A DNA stretch of 64,000 nt from Hortaea werneckii (Eukaryota; Ascomycota; Dothideomycetes; Mycosphaerellales; Teratosphaeriaceae), in the NCBI GenBank assembly GCA_037044905.1, contig JBAOKB010000159.1, positions 496,001 through 560,000 on the forward strand, read 5' to 3'. This document shows, one piece after another, positions 22,513 through 34,025 of this stretch (positions within the stretch are counted from its first letter, which is position 1; every line of letters begins with the position of its first letter). The position numbers and the translations under genes were made by a program. The notes below the pieces were generated by a model. It made no database searches and was not told where the DNA came from. It worked only from the letters and a program-made list of their open reading frames with translations.

Positions 22513-24831
22513 AATTGTGAGCTTGTCCGGTAGTGAGGCGAGTGGCCTGCTCGGTGGAGGGTGACGTCCTTCTCAATCGTAGGAGAATGAATAGCGCAAT
22601 CGTCTGAAATTTTAGTATTTGTAGGCCCCGTCCAGCAGGGAGGATATCGTTATAGAGCCTGAATGGCCTTGATGAAAGTGTCGCCGTTAATTAGACAACT
22701 CAAGTTGGGTGATGCAGAGTGTATGTAGTCTCTGCAAAGAGTAGTGAGGTGCTGTGCAGTCGAAATTGAGCAGGATTACTCTGCGACATTAGGTACTTAT
22801 TATACACAAGAAACAGGAAGTGAACAGGGTGGCGAGCATCGATCGAAATTGGTATGATACGCCTCAGCACAATACGGTGATAGATCGGACGACGCTAATA
22901 AAAATGCTCACTTGCGGCTCCTGTGCCGTAACCCTTCGCAGTAGAAGCCGTGCCGGAATCAACCATAACACGACAGAGTGATGCATTGTGTAGAGATTTC
23001 GGTGGAGCCTTCTGGGCCGTGACACGGCTACGGCGACGCAATGGTTCGGCAAGCCGAAAGATATGCGATATACCCGATCGGAATCGGCAGAAAGAATCCT
23101 CAACGGTTTCTAGCAGAGGCCTACGATCCACCAGTCATAATGATTGGAGAGCTGAAAGGACATGAAGGGCCTTGAATCAAGTCGAACAGTGTCGATCAGC
23201 GGAGATTCGTCGCCACTGGAAGTGAAGAATTGACTCTGATAGTATTTTCGGCAGCGGCCGTTATCCGCCCGACCAATCCAACGAATCGGTCCACTGAATG
23301 CAAACGGACCGCTTTCCGCGAGGTCATGGATGGGTTTCAACTTGGTGCTTGTGCATCATCGCCATTTCATGGGTAATTCTGATATTGCGTTCCAATAGAC
23401 CCCTTGCTGTCATGACTGCTACTGGGTATAGCGCTACCGTAGAGTTGTCTCACTTAAAACCAGTGCAAATCCTCTTGAAAGCGACATATTCGAATATCCC
23501 AATGGTGCCAACTGGGAGTATGTCCACCGTGCTAATATACAGCAGGGACATTAGGAGTACGGTAGCTTGTCGCTACAATGTCTATTTTGGGTCATGACGC
23601 AAGTACCATTCATCAACCACTTCCCTCCTGAAGCAGAAGAGATACCTGGGCAGATCGTGACACTGCGATGTACCTACGCGTCACCCACTCGAACGGATGC
23701 ATCTTAGTAGCATCACCTCTGCATACCATTCAATTCCGAGATGGATACGAAGTACAGTGAGTCTGAAACAAACATTGTGATTCCCAGAGCGACGTGACGG
23801 CACCTGTCGTAATACGGACGACCGCTCTTTGGCTCTAGTCTTCTGGCCCGGCCGTGGGATTTGGTCGCTGGACAACAATAGTGAGGTTGGTCTCGGCTAA
23901 AGCGGCGAAGAAAGATGGGATTAACCGGGAGCATGTTTTCTGGCCTTCCAAATTTAATGTAAGGCGAATGCTTTTCTCATCCCATTTCGCCCTTTGCACT
24001 CTTCACGTCTGCATCAATAGCTTCGTCGCGAGAAAGAAAAGAGCCCCGGTCGCGAAAGACTATATATCTTCTGTGCCAGCCAGTCTTCGGCTATCTCTTC
24101 GCATCAACTGCCTGATGCCTTCTCTTGCCTATTTTCGAGTCTCATCCGAACAGAAGCACCTCTGCGTCTGTTTCAAACGTCACTGTGCGGTAATACCGTA
24201 TGGCAACATGCAATAATGAGCCCTGTCGCGCCCGATCAAGACTTCAGAGACGCCATTCTTCCGTGATATCCTTGATAGTATCGAGCTGGTGCCTTCTCAG
24301 CTAAGCTGCCCGTTTGCAATCTGCGATGCATCGGGAAGGGCTACTTTCGGTGGCCCGTCAGATCGCGGTTGCGTCACACCATCAGGCTCATCTGACGGCA
24401 AGCCTTTGGATGTACGTAGGTCTTGCCGCCTCAAAAGCTGTCATTGTGGGTGAAGACGCCTCGACAGACTAAGTGTCTCTTTGAATGTGAGGCAGATTCG
24501 TTTTCCAGTGACGTTGCCGCACGTGGCACACCTGTCACTCGTCTCCAGGCGTAGCGTGAGCCAGTGCTGGTAGGTACGGCGCAGGCTGTGCTTTCCGTCG
24601 TCGCGATTCGGATTCTTCCGATATAAGTGAGGGAGGCGGCGGGGCGCTTACAAGCCCACGGGAGGTTCACCTGCCTGCCCAGTACCTTATATCACGGAAG
24701 TCCCAAAAGAGAATCCTGAGACCCTGGTGTCATTATTGACCTTAAAGCCTCGCATCCTGCCTGACGCAAATGTGCTGCGCCCACTTCCAAGCGCGGAGGC
24801 GACACTTCTAAGCGCGGAAGTGACCTTTTCT
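22513..24831. other. 2.3-kb stretch with no recognisable gene
   Basis: The region lies between the aquaporin start and the 3' end of the J-protein gene. The short ORFs (22864-23103, 23298-23597, 23854-24216, 24727-25038) have no motif. I saw no repeat structure, transposon terminus or tRNA fold. It includes the aquaporin promoter. Confidence 0.5.
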
Positions 24832-25818
24832 TCAGCCCTCATTCTTCCCTTTCGATATCGTGCCATCCGCCCTGCACACCTCTCCGTTGGGCAAAATGCG
24901 CTGGGCCTTTTCTTCGCGGAAAGCTTCGATGTCAGTCGGACTCATCTGCCCCAACGTCGCCTCGCGATTGCGCAAGAACCACTGGATCCTCTCCTCACGA
25001 CCCTTCATCCCACTCATCTCCTGTCGCACTTTCCGTAGCTCCTTTGATGCGCGATCGTGTACCAAGTCCCTTTGTTCTACGAAATAGGTTCCAGCGTCCT
25101 GTGCACGGTTGTAATTGACTGAGCCACCGATAAAGGCGAGAAATGCCACTAAGGCGATGAAATAGGAATTCTGCATGTATAGCGGGCCATTTGGCTCCTT
25201 GCCCACGGTGCCTCCGTCCTGCTCCCGTGCTTTTCGAGCGTAGAAGCGCTCCCAGTCTTCCCATGTCGCGTTCTGCCAGATAGGATCTTCAGACCCAGTG
25301 AATCCATGGGTGAAGGGCCCAGGCTTCCCATTCGCAGCTCCATGTGCCCCGGGCACTTCAGCTCTACCGTTCCATCCTGCACCCACACGGTCGTAGGCGT
25401 TCCGTTTGACGGGATCCGAGAGGATAGCATTGGCAGCTACCAGGAGACGATAGCGCTCGGCACGGACTTGCTGGGCGGGACTCTTGACCTCGCTGGCGGT
25501 GAGGTCTGGGTGGTACAGCTTTACCAATTCGTAGAAACGGTGCTTGGTATAGTTCGCATTATGCTTGATGCCGAAGATTTGATAGGGCGTGGGATGGACA
25601 TGGCCTTTGGGTGGATCAGGCCAGACGTGGGCTTGCTGCTTGTTCTGCTGGCTCTGCTGGTCTTGTCGGTGATCATGATCACCATGGCCATCGCTGGCGA
25701 CTGTGGCATAGCATCGGGACCTGCTGGAGGGTTTCTGGTGATCGTGTGCTCGTTCCTCGTGGTCGTGTGCCAGATGCTGCAGTCGATGACGTAGCCGATC
25801 CGGCTGCATTGCAGGCAT
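24832..25818 (-). CDS. Mitochondrial-type J-domain (DnaJ-like) protein with one membrane segment
   Basis: Starting at the ATG at 25818 (MPAMQPDRLRHRLQHLAHD) the frame gives 328 residues. The first ~60 are rich in Arg, His and Ser with few acids until YATVAS, consistent with a mitochondrial presequence. The J-domain begins at HPTPYQIFGIKHNANYTKHR and holds the diagnostic HPD in KLYHPDLTAS, which stimulates Hsp70 ATPase. A single hydrophobic segment (YFIALVAFLAFIGGSVNY) follows, then a charged coiled-coil-like tail. It resembles fungal inner-membrane J-proteins that work with mitochondrial Hsp70; the partner is inferred. The start is uncertain, because an upstream ATG at about 25870 in another frame (MMPIRKPAIVLQAYSG) would join after a one-base change. 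Confidence 0.8.
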   Translation of the reverse strand: MPAMQPDRLRHRLQHLAHDHEERAHDHQKPSSRSRCYATVASDGHGDHDHRQDQQSQQNKQQAHVWPDPPKGHVHPTPYQIFGIKHNANYTKHRFYELVKLYHPDLTASEVKSPAQQVRAERYRLLVAANAILSDPVKRNAYDRVGAGWNGRAEVPGAHGAANGKPGPFTHGFTGSEDPIWQNATWEDWERFYARKAREQDGGTVGKEPNGPLYMQNSYFIALVAFLAFIGGSVNYNRAQDAGTYFVEQRDLVHDRASKELRKVRQEMSGMKGREERIQWFLRNREATLGQMSPTDIEAFREEKAQRILPNGEVCRADGTISKGKNEG

Positions 25819-26268
25819 ACAAGCCGCTGTAGGCCTGCAGCACAATGGCCGGCTTTCTGATGGGCATCATGAAGGGTCCGGTTGATGGTGAACATCCATC
25901 GTTTCCACGCAGAAGAATGATAAGTCCGAGGAGGGGAGGTGGAGCTGGACGTGAGTGTGAGTGAGTTTGAGTTCATACCTTAGGTTAAGGTTGTTCGGTA
26001 GTGTCGGCTGTAGGCTGGAGCGCACCAGATCCCCAAGTCTCCATCGGCGGCTTCGCTTCCATCTCCGACTGCCGCCGATGCAGCGCGGATCACGGACATG
26101 ATCGCCAAGAGATAGCATCGCGTTTGTAGCATCACGTATGTACCCTTGCGGTTGCTTGACAGAAGCAACAGTAACACCTAGCTCGACTGTCATCTGTATT
26201 GGGACGTGAGAAGAGGCAGATGACCAGGCGAGCATGAGGATAACTCTGCCGCGCTAAGCACAGCCGCC
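25819..26268. other. Divergent intergenic region
   Basis: About 450 bp separate the J-protein start (-) from the broken hypothetical gene (+). It probably holds both promoters. The minus-strand ORFs across it (25867-26235, 25980-26177) have no recognisable content. Confidence 0.45.
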
Positions 26269-27589
26269 ATGGTCTTTGACCCCCAATCGGGATTGGTATA
26301 CAACGAGACCATCATCCCAAGCAGTGCCGCGACATGTCGTTGCAAAGTTGCCAACACTTCGGACGGCAGGGCGCTGTCGAAAAAGAGGGGAAATGCCCGC
26401 GGAGTTCGCTCAATGCAAGTCATGCTGCTCTTCCACCTTGCCCGAAACCTTGATGCTCTCACGGTAGAAGCGGTTCAAGCTTCGCCTCCTGGGCTTGTAG
26501 AGCAGTTGTGGAGGATCATCAGGGGCCGGTGTCTCGACAGCGTCAGAATCTGGCAGATCTTCCTTCAATCCCTCCATCGCTCACCAAGTTCCAAAGGTGA
26601 AGTCCTGGACATGGGGTTGCAAGGCGTGCTTCTCGACCCGACTACCCGCCACCCTCAGAGCGGCTGACAGCCCGTCATTGCTCTGGCTGACACACTTAAC
26701 AATCATCAACCCACAGATCAAGCCCGAGGACCTTGTGAAAGTCCCCCAGCTCACCAACGTCTGCAGCATACGAGTGATGGTCAGCCGGAGCACCTGAACA
26801 AGGTTTCACAGACCGTGTCTTTCGCTCGTGGGCCGATGCTGCATGACTCGAGGTGCTTTTCCGTGTCTGCAAGCCCTTCTTGTCCAGTTCCCCGGTGGAT
26901 CAGTGCCCTCTAGATCACGGTCATGTCACCCACCGTTCGCTCACTCACCTGCACTGCTTCCCAGCGCTGGAGCTCTTCGCCTTGTTCGATCCCTGGTTAG
27001 AGGACCGCTGTGTGCGAGCAGGAAAACGAGTAGGGAACTTCATAAGTGGGAGGTGAGTCCTCTTCTCTTCGCCGTCTATTCCTGTTTCGTCATGTCCGCA
27101 GACTGCACCGCAAATTCGAGCCACGCAACTAATCTGCATACCTGTCTCAGAGGCCCATTTTCGGATTACATCCGCTCTGCCAACGGAAAATTTGCGGCCG
27201 CTACATGCAGAGTTATCTGATTTCTGGCCGGAAGTCCTTCAATGGTACAGCGATAGCACGCATCATCGTTCGTGGGGCCAACCGGTATCAGACTCAGAAC
27301 AAAATGGCAACGACCTGGACAGGCTTTACATCGGAGCGCCCAGCTGAACTATTCCTCGATCTTCAAAGCACTGCCAGGCCAGTCTACCCGCCTCCGAAAG
27401 ACGTGGTAGCTTTTGAGCGTGATTGGACACCCTGGGTACCCACGCAAGAGCGAGTTGGAACCCTTGATGAAGCCAGGTGAGACGAGGAACCCAGCCGGAG
27501 AGCCATCAGCCAAAAAGATGAAGCTGAACAGGGCGAAGGCAGGTGCAATGGATGAGCTACTGGAAGCTTTTGACTGTGCAGCAAGTTAA
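26269..27589 (+). pseudogene. Broken hypothetical gene with F-box/LRR-like protein fragments
   Basis: I do not recognise the family with certainty. From the ATG at 26269 (MVFDPQSGLVYNET) a frame reads to ~26600 with leucine-rich, protein-like content (ARNLDALTVEAVQ, LVEQLWRIIRG). The signal then moves between frames: WLTHLTIINPQIKPEDLVKV near 26690-26750, DGQPEHLNKV near 26776, SLTHLHCFPALELFAL near 26938-26985, then a proline-rich stretch near 27370-27460. It ends in a basic, helix-like tail (PSAKKMKLNRAKAGAMDELL) stopping at 27589. The repeated PxLxxLxLxx pattern is like leucine-rich-repeat/F-box hypothetical proteins of dothideomycetes. At least five frame changes are needed, more per kilobase than in any neighbour. 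It is either a true pseudogene or very badly read sequence with one or two unresolved introns. Confidence 0.45.
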
Positions 27590-27815
27590 CAATGACAGAA
27601 CAATCCACGCATTGTATAACACATCATCGCATTAGAGCACGCCTCGGTAAACACACTTAATTACAGATTTCCGAATCAGCTTTTGCAGAACAGCGCGTAT
27701 CCACCCACATTACTACATAAAAGACTGCATTCCCAAGTCAACGCGAAAAAGCACACTCCAATTTCGACATATTTAACCCCTCTTCTCGACTTCGCTACAG
27801 CACTGGCTCAGTCCT

Positions 27816-29322
27816 TTACGCAAGAAGGAGCCCCGCTACACCAACCAGCACTGCGCCAGCGCCGATCTTGACCGGTGGGCGCAGCACCCTCATAGTGAGC
27901 CGGCATCGAAGCCGTCGGCTTATACCCGCCCGTCGAGGCCGAGTAGGTCGGCATGCCATACGTGTAAGTCGTGCCGGGTATCATCATCGTCGTGGGACCT
28001 GTAGCGGTATAGGTCTTGCCGCCATACGATACGGTCGTAGGGGAGGACAGAGTCATGGTTGTCGGCGGCACGACAGAGGTCGTGTAGTAGCCGGTCGAAC
28101 TGGGCATGGTGGCACCGGTGACCATCGGCTGGGTGACGACGGCAGTCGTGATGATGGTTTGGATGATGGGCATGGTGTAGGTGCCTGGCGTCTTGATGGA
28201 CGTGGTCTGGTTGGCGCCGTACGTCATGACACCTGTCGAAGGGCAGTAGGTGGTGAGCTGGGTGACGGGCTTCGTAGTGTATGTGGTGGTGGAGATGGTT
28301 TGCGTGACCGGCATGGTGTAGGTGCCAGGTGTCGTAATCGAGGTCGTTTGATTGCCGCCATATGTGATGACGCCGGTCGAAGGGCAGTAAGTTGTGAACT
28401 GGGTGACGCGCTGGGTAGTGTATGCGGTGGTGGGCGTAGCTTGTGTGACAGACATGGTGTAGGTGCCAGGCGTCTTAATCGATGTGGTCTGGTTGGCGCC
28501 ATAGGTAGTGACCTGGGTGACGTGCTTTGTGGTGTACATAGAAGTGGAATTCGTCTGGTAGACCGGGACGGAGCTTGAAGGCGCCACAGTGGGCTTGCTT
28601 GTAGTTGCATTCACCGGCTGGGTCGACATAGGACGAGTGACCACACACCCGGTTGGACAAGGGACTGTTACGTGGCCCGTTGAAGTGATCTCCATCGTAC
28701 CTGGAGAATAGTTATCTTGTGTCAGTCCGGTGCTACAGATTTGATGAACCTCTCGCGAGGCGGCTAATGCTTACTGTTGTTGATGGACAAAGTAGTTGGA
28801 GACGGGCAATACGTCTATGAGGTCAGAGTCAGCCATGCTTTTGTGATGTTTTGCCATTGCACAAATGAGTTTTGCGGCTTACAGTGAATGCAGTGACATA
28901 TTTCGTGGTGTAATGCATCTTAGTACTCTTGCTGCTTTTCGAAGTCATGCCAGTACCACTTATTGAGTCGCCAGTAAAGGGCTTGGAGCCAAGGCACTCA
29001 GCATACAAGGCCACGCATGGAACGAAGTCGGGTGGATTGTTCCCGTCCTTGAGCGAGCGGCAAGAGTCATATTCGGCATCACAGTTCCTTGACGCTGACG
29101 CAGTAGCAGAGGCGGAGGTTGTTGGTGTGACGAGACTTAAGCAGCCGTTCGTAGAGACGCATGATGCCCCGTTCTTCTTCCATGGTTAGCTATACTGTCA
29201 TTGGAACCCAACGAATGTTATGCGCTTACAGGGTAGGAGTGCGCCAGGTTGCAAGCGTATGTCGTTGGCTTTGCGACCGCAGCTCCAAGAAAAGCGCCGA
29301 TGGCAAATAGAGACGAATGCAT
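27816..29322 (-). CDS. Secreted, Thr-rich repeat protein with probable GPI anchor
   Basis: Four exons: 29322-29230, 29176-28883, 28814-28775 and 28700-27816. The introns are GT-AG; in the first, a GCTAAC branch lies close before the acceptor. Exon 1 encodes a classic signal peptide (MHSSLFAIGAFLGAAVAKP). Exon 2 holds a cysteine-rich ectodomain (CNLAHSYP, ASCVSTNGC, NCDAEYDSC, FVPCVALYAECLGS). Exon 4 is a Thr/Ser-rich stalk with 47-residue repeats containing NQTTSIKTPGTYTM and YCPSTGV. As written, the frame ends at 27808 with a basic tail. A one-base surplus in the C-run at 27877-27879 hides a better ending, VKIGAGAVLVGVAGLLLA, a textbook GPI-attachment tail. The corrected length is 436 residues. 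It is likely an O-mannosylated cell-wall or surface protein; the function is unknown. Confidence 0.8.
28171..28560 (-). repeat. 141-bp tandem repeats inside the surface-protein gene
   Basis: The sequence catggtgtaggtgcc recurs at 28171, 28312 and 28453, an exact period of 141 bp (47 codons). The first two units are full and the third is shortened, having lost the YCPSTGV segment. Units differ by scattered substitutions, so the duplication is not brand new. Confidence 0.9.
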
Positions 29323-30346
29323 TTTGAATGTATGCGCAAGGCCGGGGAGAAGCGAGAGACTGGAGTCAGGAAGACTAGGTACCGTTTGCAAGCGTGTAAA
29401 TCGCAGGCGTCTTGAGGGTGCTTTAAGGGCCTTTTTGAAGGCATGTGCTTTGGACGAGACATGACAGCTTCATTGCTATTTTCACTCATGTAGGAAGCTG
29501 GTTGAGATTTGTTCATTCATGTTTCCTGTTGGCGCCTCAATTCTCCAAAGCTAGATCCATCGCGCGTTGCCCTGACGCTTCTTGGGCTTGCTGTGTGGGA
29601 TCTAAACTACCGCCAAGTGAGAAAGACCATAGGGCGATGTACTTACCGCGATGGACAAACATGAAAAGCACAGAGACAGTGAAATCATGCGGTGATGCGG
29701 TATCGGCCAGTTGGTGATAGCGAGAGCCGATGCCGTCTTCCCATGGAGGAACGATCGATAGCTTGTTCGTTGGTATCAGACTTTGCAGGCTTTGCGAAAC
29801 ATTGAGCGGGCACAGCTAGGATTGAAACATGGGCCCTCGCATTGACAGCAGAGTGCATGCAGTGAAAATTGATAGAGAGGTAATGGCCAGCCACGGTCGA
29901 CATAGGAAAAGAATAGCGACAACCAGCAAAGATCCAAGTCGCCATTTTGTATTGCTGTATGGTATTTTGTCTACTTTCGTGATCATCATCATAAATTCAA
30001 TCCAAGGTATGTGGTCTATTCCTCGCAATGCAAAATTGCGCAAGAGCGAATCGCGTCCAAGCAGAGTCGCTGGATAGGCCATGTAGTAATGCCCGAAGGG
30101 ATGCGCTGGCTCATCCTCTGGAGACTCAAAAATCCTGCAGATTCTAGAGTGGTTGAGGTTGGAAATGAACACCTGCCATGGTGGACGGAACACGAACCTC
30201 CCTTCAAGGAGCTTTGTCTGGGTCTCCTGTGAGATCAAGCCGTGACCCGATGAAGAAATCTACTTCGTCGGACGGCAACTCCTCGCGCTGGAGTCATCCA
30301 ACGTCTGACATATCCGAGGTCAGAAACGCCCTATGCATGCATTCTT
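29323..30346. other. Intergenic: surface-protein promoter and histidine-kinase 3' flank
   Basis: I see no supported gene. A minus-strand ORF at 29816-30238 includes a hydrophobic stretch but starts at a non-ATG codon and has no recognisable domain. Confidence 0.45.
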
Positions 30347-33300
30347 TCATCGCGGTGAAAGCATCTTCTGAAGTTCCTTAAACTTAACCGGCTTGGGCAA
30401 GAAAATATCGATCCCAGCGTTTTCCGCTTCTTTTTGCGCCTGAGCGCTCGCCAAGCCCGTGAGAGCTATTATCGTGGTCCTCTTGAGCCCATTGTCCCTT
30501 TCAAATTCCCTTATTCGCCTCGTAGCTTCCATGCCATTCATCACCGGCATGGATATGTCCATGAGAACGTAATCAAAAGGTTTGCTGCACCTGCGAGATC
30601 ATGAGAGTGGTGATTCGGTCCTGGCAAGCATGACTCCTTGAAAGCGGAGAAAGCCTCAAGACCGTTCTCTGCTTCCGCGTAAGAGTACTTCAGCCGTTTC
30701 ATGAACATGACAAGTAATTGTAGATTTATTTTGTTGTCGTCGACGACTAGGACGTGGGGAATATTGCAATCTGACAATGCTACTGCATTCCTCTCGTCAG
30801 TCGAGTGTCGAGAAAGTCGTGCGGCCATCCCAGGCGTCTCAGGATTTACTGGCGGAGGAGAGGGGAATGAGACAGCAGCGCTTAGTGGTACATCACGTGG
30901 TGCGTCCTCAATCGCAGATTTTTCTCCTGTCTGCGCATCACAAGTATATTGCACTTCCATTGTGGTCTGCGGTGGGGCAGTACTGTCGCTTAGCGACCGA
31001 GGCAGCGAGCTGGTCTTTCGCATGATGAAGCTCTTCAACTCGTCTCAGCGCCAAGGTCAGAACCTGAGCAAGCTTCCTTGGCCCACAGGGTTGAGGAACG
31101 ACCTCTACCACCTTTCCAAGCTCTGTGAGGGTCTTGCTGTGATCTTGAGCCACGGCGACCGCCTCTTCTGCATTCACGCAGACTATGACAACAGGCACAT
31201 CTCGTCCTGTGGCGTTAGACCTGAGCTTTCCGTCTTTATAATGTTGGACCAAAGATTCGGCAGGCGGTGGTTCAGAATACATGTAGACTTCAGCATCTCG
31301 GACATCCATGGTCCTGGCGCGCGAAACGTGCATCTCAAACCAGCTGATGCAAACTTCCGAAAGAGTTGCTTCGAGACGAGAGTTAGAAGAGGAAAGAACT
31401 CTCTGCGTGTCCGCATCCGCATTTGGGTCCAGAAGCACAAGATGCTTGCCTCGCAACTGCGACACAACGTCCATAATATCATCATGTTGGGCAACGACAG
31501 CTCCCTCATTGCTGGTGGAAGGACTCAGATTCAAGTGGACGCTGATCTCGGTGCCCATGCCCTGTTGACTCTTAACATCAATCGTGCCACTCAGCGAATC
31601 AACGATTTGCTTGACAATCGACAGACCAAGGCCAGTTCCAGGCTGGAATGAGTCCTCTTGGCTGAAGGGCACGAAGAGCTTGTTCGTTAGAAAGTCGTCC
31701 GAAATTCCTTTTCCACTGTCACAGACTCTGATGAAAGCCTCGACCTTGGAGCTGCTCGGGTTCTCCTGCGCCCGCAGCGACACCGCAACGAAGCCGGTAG
31801 ACGTGTATTTGAGTGCATTGCCAAGCAGGTTCATGATAATGCGCCGCAGCGCTCCAGGCTGCGTCCGGACAAGCCAAGAGCGCCTTGGACTGATGTCTAA
31901 CAAAACTGATACCGTCCCGTGTTTCACATCCTCATCGCTGCTATGCTTCTTCACGGCCACAGCTGAGGTTGGCAACTGAGCTCCAGCAGCTGGTGAGGCC
32001 ACTGCGATACTGGAGCTCAGCGAAGGACCGTGCTGCTTCTTGAATGCATGTCCGGCCGTCACAGCCTCTACCACTTCTTCTACGAGGATCCCAAGATCAA
32101 CATCGGCTGTCATGTTCATGCTCTCCATATTTGAATCGCTGGATAGGTTGACCAATCTGTTGTGTTTAGCATTACGACGCATTTGTGCGCGACCGAGCTT
32201 ATTGATCTTGCTGTAATCAAGCACATGGTTCAGGGTATCAAGCAACGTCTTACCGCAGGTCATGATGCTAGTCATCAAACCGGACTGATAAGCATCACTG
32301 GCCGTATCCAGCAAAAATTCGGTGGCGCCAAGGATACCGTGCAGGGGACTGCGAAGCTCGTGGCTCATGCTGGCAATGAATGTGGTCTTCGCTGCCTCGT
32401 TCTTTTGCGCGTTGATGCGAGCTACTTCGCTGATAACAGTGTTGCCAAATGCATGCAAATAGGAGAGATCATCGTCCAGTGTCATCATCCGCCCTGTTAC
32501 TGATGTCCACAAAAAGCAACCTGCGACGAGTCTGTCTTCAGCGAAGTCATACAACGGGAGGAAAGTGACGCTCTTGGCTCCTGGTATCTTCTTGAGCAGC
32601 TCCTTGTGGTCCATATTTCTTCGCTTCCGAGGTCGAGCCTCTAGATCGCTTTGACCGCTCTCGTCCCCAGAAGAGTATCCGGACCCTGCATCAGTGAAGT
32701 GGAAAGTCCTGCCGCGGGGATGTAAGTTGTGGTACTTTTCGAGAGTTCCGACGCTGAGCGCGGATTTTTGCTCTATGTCCGCACGCGCTCGATCATCAGC
32801 CAAAGAGAGTGCAAGTATTTTACTGCGGTAGAATGAATCGTTAGCGCCGCCTTAATTTCGTAATACTGCAACAAATGTAAAGGAACCTACCACGGTCGAG
32901 ATGATGGCGAGCTATCGGAGTCTGACTGACTTCCCTGGCCGAGTGACTCCGACCCGGAGAGGCCATCTGAGGCAGACCCTACTGGTGGCGACTCGTTTAA
33001 AGAAACAGGCATCTGTGGCTTTGACCTGAGGCCAGTGGCCCCATTTATGCTGCTTGCGCCAAATAACACTGCACCATCTGCCAATGTAGACGAACGCAAG
33101 ATCTCTGCAGCGTTGTCGAACGTCTTCGACATGCGGTCCTTGTTTTGCGCCTGGACGCTCTTTGGACGTGGCCCCGGGCTCGTTGGGTCATCCTGCAAAG
33201 GCGCTTGGTCCTGAGACTGGGAGAGGAGGTAGAAGGACGTGCTATTCCGCAACTTTCAATGAATGAAGCCATTCCACGAACTATTCTCTCGCCTTTGAAC

Positions 33301-34025
33301 CTGTCCACGCGATCTCTTGCCCATTCCAGATGTTCCATGACTGCGGCAGATATCTCCTGCATAAAGCGGAGCTCGTCCGTTGTCAGACCATTTCTCGGCT
33401 TGTCATCTGACACGGCGTACGCGCCAATCATGATTCCGGCCCTTGTTGTTATTGGAACACCGGCGTAAAACCTCACGCCTGGTTCCTGTACCACATATGG
33501 CCTTGTATTGAACCGGGGATCTAACCTGCAATCGTCGATGATCAGGCCATGAGCAGAGTAAGTGGAGCCATCTGGGTTCGTGGAAGAGCACGTGTTGTAA
33601 AAGCAATGCTCGCAAACGGCGTCCGGGCGGGAAAGGATTGTCGAGCCTAGCCAGACTTCGCTATCGTTGTCTGTGAATGTCGTGGACGTTGCTTCGGCCA
33701 GGATGTACTGCAGTGCCGGGTCGATCAATGATACCATGCATCTTTTAACGCCCAGACGGAACACAGCTAATTGTGCGAACGCTGTCAAACTCTTATCCCT
33801 GCATTCCACGGGCTTGTAGCCCTGGCCGTGTAAATCGAACTGGGCGATGGACTCGACATGGCTGGCGACATTCAGGCTGCTCCCGTGCGAATCCAGCCAT
33901 GGCCTGTAGTACCGATGTACCTCGCGCTCCTGCAGCGATATCCTCTTCTTCGTCTCTCCGTTGCCGCCTAGCGACTGCGGTGGGTGCTGCTGACCTTGCA
34001 GATCCGTCTCGGGAGCCATAGACAT
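30347..34025 (-). CDS. GAF-domain hybrid histidine kinase (HisKA-HATPase-REC)
   Basis: The gene starts at the ATG at 34025 (MSMAPETDLQG); the introns are 32823-32890 and probably 30591-30634. Domains in order: a GAF-like sensor at about residues 60-250 (SEVWLGSTILSRPDAVCEH and RFYAGVPITTRAG), HisKA with the phospho-acceptor in SMSHELRSPLHG (about His532), HATPase_c with an N-box (MNLLGNALKYT), CDSGKGISDDF and GTGLGLSIVKQIV, and a C-terminal receiver with VLVVDDNKIN, the phospho-aspartate in MDISMPVMNG and the lysine in FLPKPVK. All key residues are present. Frame changes occur at 33254-33256 (one A lost; FIEKLRNSTS restored) and near 30990-30992 (one surplus). The corrected length is about 1,188 residues. 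It would feed a phosphorelay through an HPt protein; the stimulus is unknown. Confidence 0.88.

Noticed and set aside
28171..28560. Regularly spaced repeats that could suggest a CRISPR-like array
   Set aside because: The units are contiguous 141-bp coding repeats without spacers, in a eukaryotic surface-protein gene.
27868..28578. Plus-strand ORF of 236 codons rich in Arg/Gly/Asp/His
   Set aside because: It is the antisense image of the Thr-rich repeats; its odd composition follows from the repeat, and the opposite strand has a signal peptide and proper splicing.
29816..30238. Minus-strand ORF with a hydrophobic segment
   Set aside because: It starts at TTG, lacks homology-like motifs, and most of the frame precedes the first in-frame ATG.
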